Below are positions 7,328 through 12,531 of a stretch of 12,531 nt of DNA, one piece after another. The first letter of the stretch is position 1, and the number at the start of each line of letters is the position of its first letter. Made by a program: the position numbers and the translations under genes. The notes beneath the pieces are model-generated. The model was not told the DNA's origin, made no database searches, and saw only the letters and a list, made by a program, of their open reading frames with translations. The stretch comes from Gemmatimonadota bacterium (GTDB taxonomy: Bacteria; Gemmatimonadota; Gemmatimonadetes; Longimicrobiales; UBA6960), in NCBI GenBank assembly GCA_022564535.1, contig JADFLD010000018.1:1-12531 (forward strand). Reading direction: 5' to 3'.

Positions 7328-7708
7328 ATGGCACGTATCGCTGGTGTTGATCTGCCTCGAGGCAAGCGCATCGAGGTGGCCCTCACATACATCTACGGAA
7401 TCGGACCCCACCGCGCGAAGAAGATCATCGCGGCGTGTGGCGTCGACCCTGACCGCCGCACTCAGGATCTCAACGACGACGACGTGAACGGTCTCCGTGG
7501 TCAAATCGAGGGGAACTACAAGGTCGAGGGTGCGCTTCGCACCGAGCGCTCCATGAACATCAAGCGACTCATGGACATCGGCTGCTACCGCGGGATTCGC
7601 CACCGCCGGGGTCTCCCCGTGCGCGGGCAGCGGACGCACACGAACGCTCGCACCCACAAGGGGTCGCGGCGCGCGATCGCTGGCAAGAAGGGAGCGCCGA
7701 GGAAGTAA
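7328..7708 (+). CDS. rpsM: 30S ribosomal protein S13 (uS13)
   Basis: S13 sits in the head of the small subunit, contacts P-site tRNA through its basic tail and forms bridges B1a/B1b with the large subunit. The 126 residues begin [11 protein letters not shown] and contain the helix-hairpin region IYGIG..RA..I. The middle carries G.LR..IE..Y.VEG.LR.E...[32 protein letters not shown], and the C-tail is lysine/arginine rich. AGGAA (7315-7319) lies eight bases before the ATG. The 120-base gap that follows is the longest in the ribosomal cluster and is highly structured (see the hairpin at 7711-7769). Confidence 0.98.
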   Translation: MARIAGVDLPRGKRIEVALTYIYGIGPHRAKKIIAACGVDPDRRTQDLNDDDVNGLRGQIEGNYKVEGALRTERSMNIKRLMDIGCYRGIRHRRGLPVRGQRTHTNARTHKGSRRAIAGKKGAPRK

Positions 7709-7710
7709 CT

Positions 7711-7769
7711 ACCTCCTAGGGGAGCGTGGCCCCAGCACCTGCAGGGTGCGCGCTCGTCGTTCCGGAGGT
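7711..7769 (+). promoter_or_regulatory. Long RNA hairpin between rpsM and rpsK, candidate translational control element
   Basis: Three nested helices are directly visible. The outer is ACCTCC (7711-7716) with GGAGGT (7764-7769), extended after a two-base bulge by GGG (7719-7721) with TCC (7761-7763, one G-T wobble). The middle is GAGCG (7722-7726) with CGCTC (7751-7755). The inner is GCACC (7735-7739) with GGTGC (7745-7749), closed by a five-base TGCAG loop. That is about 19 pairs, starting three bases after the rpsM stop. No T-run follows, so it is not a standard terminator. A 59-base span separates it from the rpsK start. Function is inferred; ribosomal protein binding, RNase processing or transcript stabilisation are all possible. 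Confidence 0.6.
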
Positions 7770-7828
7770 TCAGGTCCTACAATCGGATTCAAACAGCAGG
7801 AAGCACGCAGGAATGAGGATGCAAACAC

Positions 7829-8218
7829 GTGGCTAACCCGAGCAACCGTCCCAAACGCACCAAAAAGGTCGTCGAGGCAGAGGGCATCGCGCACATAAAG
7901 GCGACGTTCAACAACACGATGATCACGATCACCGACAACGCCGGTAACGCGATCGTCTGGGCCAGCGCCGGCAAGGCCGGCTTCAAGGGCTCCAAGAAGT
8001 CGACTCCCTTTGCCGCCACAGTCGCGGGCGAGCAGGTCGGCCGCGAGGCGGTCGCCCTCGGGCTCAAGAGGGTGGATGTTCGCGTGCAGGGCCCCGGCTC
8101 CGGACGCGAGTCGGCCATCCAGGCTCTTGCGTCGGCGGGTCTCTTCATCAAGTCGATTCTCGATGTGACGCCGCTTCCGCACAACGGCTGCCGGCCGCCG
8201 AAGAAGCGCAGGGTTTAA
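7829..8218 (+). CDS. rpsK: 30S ribosomal protein S11 (uS11)
   Basis: S11 lies on the platform of the small subunit near the E site and the mRNA Shine-Dalgarno helix. The 129 residues show the family pattern: HI.ATFNNT.ITITD..GN...WASAG..GFKGS.KSTPFAA, then A...G...[19 protein letters not shown], and a C-terminal [16 protein letters not shown] with the expected basic tail. The GTG start is supported by homology ([21 protein letters not shown]) and by GAGGAT (7815-7820) eight bases upstream. It is separated from rpsM by the structured gap and from rpsD by three bases. Confidence 0.98.
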   Translation: MANPSNRPKRTKKVVEAEGIAHIKATFNNTMITITDNAGNAIVWASAGKAGFKGSKKSTPFAATVAGEQVGREAVALGLKRVDVRVQGPGSGRESAIQALASAGLFIKSILDVTPLPHNGCRPPKKRRV

Positions 8219-8221
8219 GAC

Positions 8222-8857
8222 ATGGCTCGCTATACAGGACCCGTCTGCAGGCTTTGCCGCCGCGAAAACCAAAAGCTGTTTCTGAAGGGGCAGAAGTGCT
8301 ACACGGAGAAGTGTCCGATGGAGCGCCGCGCGTACCCGCCCGGACAGCACGGCCCAGCCCAACAGCGTCGCCGCAAACAGTCGGATTACGCGGTCCAGCT
8401 TCGTGAGAAGCAGAAGGTCAAGCGGATGTACGGGTTGGGCGAAAAGCAGTTCCGGAGTCTCTTCGAGCGCGCCAATCATGTTCAGGGCGTGACCGGTGAC
8501 AACCTTCTCATCGCGCTGGAGTCTCGCCTCGACAACATCGTATTCCGGTTCGGGTTCGCTCAGAGCCGTAGCCAGGCGCGCCAGCTGGTCCGGCACCGCC
8601 ACGTGGAGGTGAACGGCCGGGTCGTCAACGTCCCGAGCTTCCACGTCTCCGCCGGGGACGAGATCGCGGTGAGGGAGAAGTCGAAGAACATCCTGCCGGT
8701 CGAGGCGGCGCTGGAGGCGCGTACGCGCCCGACGTTGATGGACTGGCTGGCCCTGGACGAAAAGGCTCGCGTCGGTCGCATGGTTCGCATGCCCACGCGC
8801 GCAGACATCCCGCTCGCGGCCAATGAGCAGTTGATCGTGGAGCTCTATTCGAAGTAG
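8222..8857 (+). CDS. rpsD: 30S ribosomal protein S4 (uS4), zinc-type
   Basis: S4 is a primary assembly protein binding the 5' domain of 16S rRNA. In several bacteria it represses translation of its own operon, and it can act as an antiterminator at rRNA operons. The 211 residues begin MARYTGPVCRLCRRE. Cys9, Cys12, Cys26 and Cys31 form the C+ zinc site. A YPPGQHG motif follows, then the LR.KQK....YG..E.QFR segment, and an S4 RNA-binding domain (about residues 100-165) with LE.RLDN.V.R.GFA.SR.QARQLV.H.H..VNG..V..PS. AGGG (8210-8213) is the weak ribosome-binding site. Both flanking structured gaps contain a similar CCTCCT element, making S4 the obvious candidate ligand. Confidence 0.98.
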   Translation: MARYTGPVCRLCRRENQKLFLKGQKCYTEKCPMERRAYPPGQHGPAQQRRRKQSDYAVQLREKQKVKRMYGLGEKQFRSLFERANHVQGVTGDNLLIALESRLDNIVFRFGFAQSRSQARQLVRHRHVEVNGRVVNVPSFHVSAGDEIAVREKSKNILPVEAALEARTRPTLMDWLALDEKARVGRMVRMPTRADIPLAANEQLIVELYSK

Positions 8858-8864
8858 TGAGGCT

Positions 8865-8892
8865 GCCAGTCCTCCTCGGGGGAGGGCTTGGC
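8865..8892 (+). promoter_or_regulatory. Strong hairpin in the rpsD-rpoA gap
   Basis: GCCAGTCCTCC (8865-8875) pairs with GGAGGGC (8881-8887) and TGGC (8889-8892) around a five-base TCGGG loop. That is eleven pairs (one G-T wobble) with a single bulged T at 8888. There is no downstream T-run, so a terminator is unlikely, and rpoA must be transcribed through it. Its 5' arm has an alternative partner at the rpoA ribosome-binding site. It begins eight bases after the rpsD stop. Confidence 0.6.
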
Positions 8893-8913
8893 GTCAACGG
8901 CGTACTCAGGAGG
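8871..8913 (+). promoter_or_regulatory. Alternative pairing that would hide the rpoA Shine-Dalgarno sequence
   Basis: CCTCCT (8871-8876) is perfectly complementary to AGGAGG (8908-8913), the Shine-Dalgarno sequence five bases before the rpoA GTG. The same CCTCC is the 5' arm of the local hairpin with GGAGG (8881-8885). The two pairings exclude each other, so the local hairpin leaves the rpoA site open and the long-range pairing closes it. The local hairpin has the shorter loop and more pairs and should dominate by default. Any CCTCC pairs with a strong Shine-Dalgarno sequence, so coincidence is a real possibility; regulation is inferred only. Confidence 0.4.
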
Positions 8914-8918
8914 GAATT

Positions 8919-9962
8919 GTGGAGATAGATCTGACCGGACTGGTGCTTCCGGAGCGTGTCGAAGCCATCGACCCGCAGGAGGGTGCACGGTCGGCTCAGT
9001 TCGTGATCGAGCCGCTGGAGCGTGGCTTCGGTCAAACGCTCGGCAACTCGGTTCGCAGGGTGCTGCTTTCGTCGCTCCCTGGAGCGGCGGTGTGGGCGTT
9101 CCGGATCGACGGCGTGGTTCACGAGCATCAGACGATTCAAGGCGTGGTCGAGGACGTGCACCAGGTCATTCAGAACCTCAAGTCGCTCGTCGTCACACTG
9201 GACGACGACGTCGAAGAGGTCGTGCTCCTGTTGAGCGTTGAGGAGGCGGGACCCGTGACCGCGGCCATGATCCAGGCTCCCTCGGGATCTGCGATCTTGG
9301 ATCCGGACCACCACCTGTTCACATACCAGGGCGGGCGCGAGCTCAGCGTTGAATTGCACGTGAACAAGGGGCGTGGCTTCGTCCTGGCTTCGGCGCACCC
9401 GGTGCCCAAAGGGGCTCCGGTGGACTTGGTGCGGATCGACTCGATCTACAACCCAGTTCGCCGCGCGAACTTCTCCGTCGAGGAGACGCGTGTAGGGCAG
9501 CGGACCGACTTCGACCGCCTGACACTGCAGATCGAGACCGACGGGTCGATCGAGGCCGTCGACGCGGTCGCGTATGCGGCCGAGCTCGTCCGCAAGCACC
9601 TCGAATACATGCTTTACTTCGGCGAGGGTGGCATCCCGGAGGTTTCACCTCCCGGAGCATCACCCGTGCCCGAGCGTCTTCAGGATCTCTTCGAACGTCC
9701 AATCGAGGACCTCGCCGAGCTTTCGGTGCGGTCGCGGAACTCTCTTCAGAAGGAGAGCATTCGCACGCTGGGTGATCTGGTGCAGCGCTCCGAGGACTCG
9801 ATGCTCCAGATCGAGAACTTCGGAAAGAAGTCGCTCAAGGAGATCTCGGATTTCCTCGAGGAGCACGGCCTGCACTTCGGCATGCAGCTCGAGCAGGGTG
9901 AAGACGGTCGTCTCTTCTTCGTCGAAGACGAGGCTGAAGCCGCGGCGAGCGGCGAGGAGTAA
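8919..9962 (+). CDS. rpoA: DNA-directed RNA polymerase subunit alpha
   Basis: Alpha dimerises to scaffold RNA polymerase, and its C-terminal domain contacts UP elements and activators. The 347 residues contain the N-terminal assembly domain (about 1-235) with [21 protein letters not shown] (32-55) and the [20 protein letters not shown] segment (177-200). A short proline-containing linker (about 238-252) follows. The C-terminal domain carries [10 protein letters not shown] (268-277), in which Arg271 and Asn274 correspond to E. coli Arg265 and Asn268, and [10 protein letters not shown] (300-309). The position matching E. coli Lys271 is Gln277. An acidic tail ends the protein. The GTG start has AGGAGG five bases upstream. 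rplQ follows after two bases. Confidence 0.98.
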   Translation: MEIDLTGLVLPERVEAIDPQEGARSAQFVIEPLERGFGQTLGNSVRRVLLSSLPGAAVWAFRIDGVVHEHQTIQGVVEDVHQVIQNLKSLVVTLDDDVEEVVLLLSVEEAGPVTAAMIQAPSGSAILDPDHHLFTYQGGRELSVELHVNKGRGFVLASAHPVPKGAPVDLVRIDSIYNPVRRANFSVEETRVGQRTDFDRLTLQIETDGSIEAVDAVAYAAELVRKHLEYMLYFGEGGIPEVSPPGASPVPERLQDLFERPIEDLAELSVRSRNSLQKESIRTLGDLVQRSEDSMLQIENFGKKSLKEISDFLEEHGLHFGMQLEQGEDGRLFFVEDEAEAAASGEE

Positions 9963-9964
9963 CG

Positions 9965-10318
9965 GTGCGGCATCGCAAGAAGGGGAGGCAGCTCTCAAGG
10001 ACCCGGAGTCACCGCAAGGCGACGCTTCGCAACATGGCCACGTCCCTCTTTCGCCACGAGCGGATCGAGACGACGACGGCCAAGGCCAAAGAGCTCCGGC
10101 CCTTCGCGGAGCGGCTCATTACGTTGGCGTGTCGGGGCGACCTGCACGCGCGCCGTTTGGCGGGTCGGAACATCCAGGATCGTGAGGTGCTCGGGAAGCT
10201 CTTCGACGACATCGGGCCACGCTTTTCGGAGCGGCCCGGCGGCTATACCCGGATTCTGAAGCTCGGGAATCGGAAGGGTGACGCAGCGGAGATGTCGCTC
10301 ATCGAGTTGGTCAACTAG
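9965..10318 (+). CDS. rplQ: 50S ribosomal protein L17 (bL17)
   Basis: L17 lies near the polypeptide exit of the large subunit. The 117 residues open with [47 protein letters not shown] and end with a GGYTRI.KL..R.GDAA.M..IEL segment, all standard for bacterial L17. The GTG start is supported by GAGGAG (9954-9959), which lies within the end of rpoA, five bases upstream. The gap after rpoA is only two bases, so the two are cotranscribed and probably coupled. This is the canonical last gene of the alpha operon; no terminator follows it here. Confidence 0.98.
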   Translation: MRHRKKGRQLSRTRSHRKATLRNMATSLFRHERIETTTAKAKELRPFAERLITLACRGDLHARRLAGRNIQDREVLGKLFDDIGPRFSERPGGYTRILKLGNRKGDAAEMSLIELVN

Positions 10319-10367
10319 TTTGCCTGCCTCCATCAGCGACGACACTCAACAGGACAGGACGACGGAC

Positions 10368-10925
10368 ATGCCGGAAAACGCTTCGCGACGTGGCGCGGTT
10401 GACTTGGGAATGGCTCTGATGATCACGGCATTCGCGGTCATTGGCGGATTCATGTTTTGGCTCACCGGCCAGGCTGCCCTCGAGCGGGACCTCAAGATCG
10501 TAGAGGATACCGTCACGGTGGAGGAGGACTGGAGCTCGGTGGCCGCGGTCGATGGCGTGGACATTCAGATGGACGCGTCGCCGTACGAGGGACAGGAGAT
10601 CCGTCTGGTAGACTTCAATGTGGCCAGCCTGATGGGTAGGCAGGGCTTTTGGCTGGCGATGCCGAACGGCAACCCGTTCCTCGTCTCGATGTCGGCCGAG
10701 GTGATGGCCGAAGGACTGAGCATCGGGCAGGGGAGCACCGCGACGGTGGTCGGTACCGTCTTCGCGATGAACGACTCCATCGTGTCCGCTTGGGCTGAGG
10801 CGGAGACAATCGGTGAGAACGACCGGATCGTGGTCGAGTTCGCGACTCACTTTCTCGAGGTGACCGCCATGAGGGTCACCGGCGGTGCAACGGGGGGTGG
10901 TGACAACGAAGGCGCCGCGAATTAA
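10368..10925 (+). CDS. Single-pass membrane protein of unknown function
   Basis: I do not recognise this family. The frame is open upstream into rplQ, but the ATG used here has AGGACAGGAC purine tracts just upstream and gives 185 residues. Residues 1-12 are basic/polar, and 13-34 form one clear hydrophobic helix (LGMALMITAFAVIGGFMFWLTG), so an N-in, C-out anchored protein is likely. The acidic C-terminal part (about 60-171) alternates short hydrophobic stretches with glycine turns (EGQEIRLVDFNV, GFWLAMPNGNPFLV, GSTATVVGTVFAM). This resembles an OB-like beta-barrel, though that is only an impression. The tail is glycine/asparagine rich. It lies between rplQ and rpmB, without a visible terminator on either side, so it is probably cotranscribed with ribosomal genes. 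Confidence 0.8.
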   Translation: MPENASRRGAVDLGMALMITAFAVIGGFMFWLTGQAALERDLKIVEDTVTVEEDWSSVAAVDGVDIQMDASPYEGQEIRLVDFNVASLMGRQGFWLAMPNGNPFLVSMSAEVMAEGLSIGQGSTATVVGTVFAMNDSIVSAWAEAETIGENDRIVVEFATHFLEVTAMRVTGGATGGGDNEGAAN

Positions 10926-10968
10926 CGCGGTCCATTCCAGAAATCGAATCAAGCAGGAATAGAAGAAG

Positions 10969-11184
10969 ATGGCTCGAGTGTGCTACGCGTGTGGCAAGGG
11001 CCCCGCTACGGGGAACAAGGTCAGCCACGCGCACAACAAGTCGCGGCGACGCTGGTTGCCGAACCTTCAGTCGGTCAAGATCGTCGACGACAAGGGGCAG
11101 CGCCGACGCGTGCGGGTATGCACCCGGTGCATCTCCGCCGGCAAGGTGACCAAGGCCCCACCTCTGGCGAAGGCGAACGCCTGA
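10969..11184 (+). CDS. rpmB: 50S ribosomal protein L28 (bL28), zinc type
   Basis: L28 is a large-subunit protein near the L1 stalk and E site. The 71 residues start [12 protein letters not shown] and continue [18 protein letters not shown], the diagnostic L28 segment. Cys5-X2-Cys8 and Cys51-X2-Cys54 (CTRC) make the zinc-binding C+ form. AGGAA (10955-10959) lies nine bases before the ATG, with a second purine tract closer. In many genomes rpmB sits with rpmG or alone; here it ends the block downstream of the alpha operon, behind the unknown membrane protein. A perfect terminator follows 26 bases after its stop. Confidence 0.97.
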   Translation: MARVCYACGKGPATGNKVSHAHNKSRRRWLPNLQSVKIVDDKGQRRRVRVCTRCISAGKVTKAPPLAKANA

Positions 11185-11210
11185 TCGTCGGCCCGACCGT
11201 ATTCACACGG

Positions 11211-11248
11211 CGAAGGCCCCCCGGAGCATGCTCGCCGGGGGGCCTTCG
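11211..11248. terminator. Perfect 14-bp hairpin terminator after rpmB
   Basis: CGAAGGCCCCCCGG (11211-11224) and CCGGGGGGCCTTCG (11235-11248) are exact inverted copies, separated by a ten-base loop. The GAAGG/CCTTC flanks give weak T-richness on both sides, but there is no long T-run, so it may depend partly on Rho or act as a very stable bidirectional terminator or 3' end stabiliser. It closes the ribosomal transcription unit. The remaining bases up to the next gene hold only a possible promoter. Confidence 0.85.
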
Positions 11249-11300
11249 TGCGTTCGGTTGCGGAGCGTGAGGGGTAGCGTTTTGTTTCCGGGGCCGCTGG

Positions 11301-11306
11301 TACCTT
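11301..11306 (+). promoter_or_regulatory. Possible -10 element of the glycosyltransferase-like gene
   Basis: TACCTT (11301-11306) follows TGG and lies 28 bases before the next start codon. It matches the sigma70 -10 box at four of six positions. The only -35-like sequence is a T-rich stretch (GTTTTGTTT, 11279-11287) at poor spacing. A promoter is expected here because a strong terminator lies just upstream. This is a weak candidate. Confidence 0.3.
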
Positions 11307-11334
11307 CCCCCACTCCTTCACGGTCCGGGCGTCC

Positions 11335-12465
11335 ATGAGCCGACCGCGCGTCCTGTACATCTTGGGGTCTCTCGCCGCCAACGACCTGGGCGACGAGCTC
11401 GTTACGATTCTCGGCCGTCTTTCCCGAGCGGACTTCGACCCCATGGTCGTCACGCTCGGCGGTCAGGATGACTTGAGGGAGCGGGTGCAGGAGATGAAGG
11501 TTCCGACCTACTCTCTGGGGCTCGTGGGTCCGATGGGGGCGTTCCGGGCCGTGTCCCAGGTCCGTGCCCTCATCAAACGGGTCGGCGTCGACGTCGTCCA
11601 CGGCTACGGTTCCTGGGGTGGGGCCGTCGCGCAGTTGGCCGCACCCAGGGATGTCGCGGTCGTGCGGACGGTCACGCGTCCTCCGAACCACGAGAAGGAT
11701 ATACGTGGGCGGGTACTACAGTACCTGGAGCGGAGGGCGCGCAGTCGGGTGGCGACCCGCTTCGTCGTCCCGAACGAAGCGAGCCGTGGACTGGCTGTGC
11801 GCGCCTACGGCGCGGCGGACGGCCATATCGAGGTGCTCCCGACGTCGGTCGACGTCGAGGCGGTCCGTGATCGCGTGGAGCGCACCACGCGCAAGGCCGC
11901 GCGCGTTCTCATGGGCATCGTCGAAGACGAGACCGCGTTCGTGCTGGTGTCCAACTTCGACTCCGGGGCCGGCATGGACCGCATTCTGACCGGGCTCTCG
12001 ATCGCGATGACCGAGAAGCCCGGCATGCGGATGTTCATCGTCGGTTCGGGGCGCTACGAGGGATCGACCCGATGGAAGGCCGAGGAGCTTCATCTCGGTG
12101 ACTCGGTCGTCTTCCTCGGCAGGGGCACCGAGGCCGGACCGATCTGGGCCGCGGCCGACATCGCCATCGACGCGACACCCTGGGCGTCCTGGTCTCGGGC
12201 CGCGCTCCTCGCGATCGCCGCCGGGTTGCCCACCGTGAAGATGCAGGCCGGCCTCGAAGGATGGTCGGAGGAGCTCGCCGAGAGCCTCCCGATGGTATCA
12301 GGGCGCCCGGAGCGGTTCGCCGCCGACCTGATACGCCTGGCTTCCGACGCCGAGCTCCGCGCGGAGATTACCGCCCATGGCGTCAAAGTCACGGAAGAGG
12401 TCGACGTAAGAAGCGTGGTCGAACGACTCGGCGAGCTGTACCGGTCGGTGATGCGGCCGGCCTGA
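11335..12465 (+). CDS. Divergent GT-B (family 4-like) glycosyltransferase
   Basis: The 376-residue protein has the layout of a GT4-type glycosyltransferase, which transfers sugars from nucleotide donors in cell-surface polymer synthesis. The N-terminal Rossmann half starts RVLYILGSL.....G.EL and includes DVVHGYGSWGG (His89) and a VVPN segment (144-147). The C-terminal half includes VEVLPTSVD-like (165-173), MRMFIVGSG (231-239), VVFLGRG (258-264) and an AADIAIDATPW segment (272-283). The usual donor-site E-X7-E motif is absent: the matching stretch reads ATPWASWSRAALLAIAAGLPTV (280-301) in pieces, with no glutamate, and the Arg/Lys pair of the G..KG loop is also not obvious (205-216). No Shine-Dalgarno sequence precedes the ATG. 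It may be a divergent or non-catalytic relative; substrate unknown. Confidence 0.75.
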   Translation: MSRPRVLYILGSLAANDLGDELVTILGRLSRADFDPMVVTLGGQDDLRERVQEMKVPTYSLGLVGPMGAFRAVSQVRALIKRVGVDVVHGYGSWGGAVAQLAAPRDVAVVRTVTRPPNHEKDIRGRVLQYLERRARSRVATRFVVPNEASRGLAVRAYGAADGHIEVLPTSVDVEAVRDRVERTTRKAARVLMGIVEDETAFVLVSNFDSGAGMDRILTGLSIAMTEKPGMRMFIVGSGRYEGSTRWKAEELHLGDSVVFLGRGTEAGPIWAAADIAIDATPWASWSRAALLAIAAGLPTVKMQAGLEGWSEELAESLPMVSGRPERFAADLIRLASDAELRAEITAHGVKVTEEVDVRSVVERLGELYRSVMRPA

Positions 12466-12531
12466 GGGCTCGTGCCTCGAGGGTGTGACCCGGGTGGAAT
12501 GACGCCATATGAGCCTAGGGAGGCTGCGTGA

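Noticed and set aside
7778..7783. TACAAT in the rpsM-rpsK gap as a promoter -10 box
   Set aside because: The hexamer is good, but the -35 region (CGTCGT at 17-base spacing) is poor and there is no extended -10. It could be a weak promoter, but not enough to list as a feature.
7709..8644. 311-residue open frame on the minus strand across rpsK and rpsD
   Set aside because: It is antisense to two well-identified ribosomal genes and has no homology pattern; a composition artefact.
12499..12531. Start of another gene at the right edge (ATG 12509 reading MSLGRLR, or ATG 12499 reading ten codons to the final TGA)
   Set aside because: Too few codons remain to judge. ATG 12509 may be the first codon of a gene cut by the window edge, but there is no coding evidence, and the 12499 frame is only a ten-residue peptide.

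Overview
This is a high-GC bacterial window carrying the second half of the spc ribosomal-protein operon and a complete alpha operon, all on the + strand. After a perfect palindromic terminator comes one unrelated glycosyltransferase-like gene. Gene order, start-codon use (several GTG starts), zinc-ribbon ribosomal proteins and overall protein character fit a free-living, non-proteobacterial, high-GC lineage. Gemmatimonadota is my best guess, but it rests on impression rather than a search and should be held loosely.

Layout. Positions 1-4308 hold rpsQ (5' truncated by the window edge), rplN, rplX, rplE, rpsN (zinc type), rpsH, rplF, rplR, rpsE, rpmD and rplO. Genes are packed with overlaps or gaps of at most 48 bases. 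Positions 4320-7107 hold secY, adk and map, which serve membrane insertion, nucleotide balance and N-terminal methionine removal. A good sigma70-type promoter (TTGAAG, 17-base spacer, TATACT) sits at the end of map. It should give separate transcription of rpmJ, rpsM, rpsK, rpsD, rpoA and rplQ (7169-10318). infA, often found between map and rpmJ, is absent here.

Two intergenic gaps in the alpha operon are structured. The rpsM-rpsK gap (120 bases) can fold into a long hairpin with about 19 base pairs. The rpsD-rpoA gap holds an 11-bp hairpin whose 5' arm is also complementary to the rpoA Shine-Dalgarno sequence. Both gaps begin with a very similar CCTCCT-N-GGGG-AG element, so the rpsK-rpsD block is bracketed by two look-alike structures. 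This is the most interesting regulatory signal in the window and a candidate for autoregulation, perhaps by S4.

Positions 10368-11184 hold a single-pass membrane protein of unknown function and rpmB (zinc-type L28), closed by a 14-bp perfect-stem terminator. The last gene (11335-12465) looks like a GT-B glycosyltransferase that has lost the usual catalytic glutamate motif. No gene-free stretch exceeds about 150 bases. I see no mobile element, CRISPR array, tRNA or rRNA. Apart from the structured gaps, the orphan membrane protein and the divergent glycosyltransferase, the window is ordinary housekeeping DNA.
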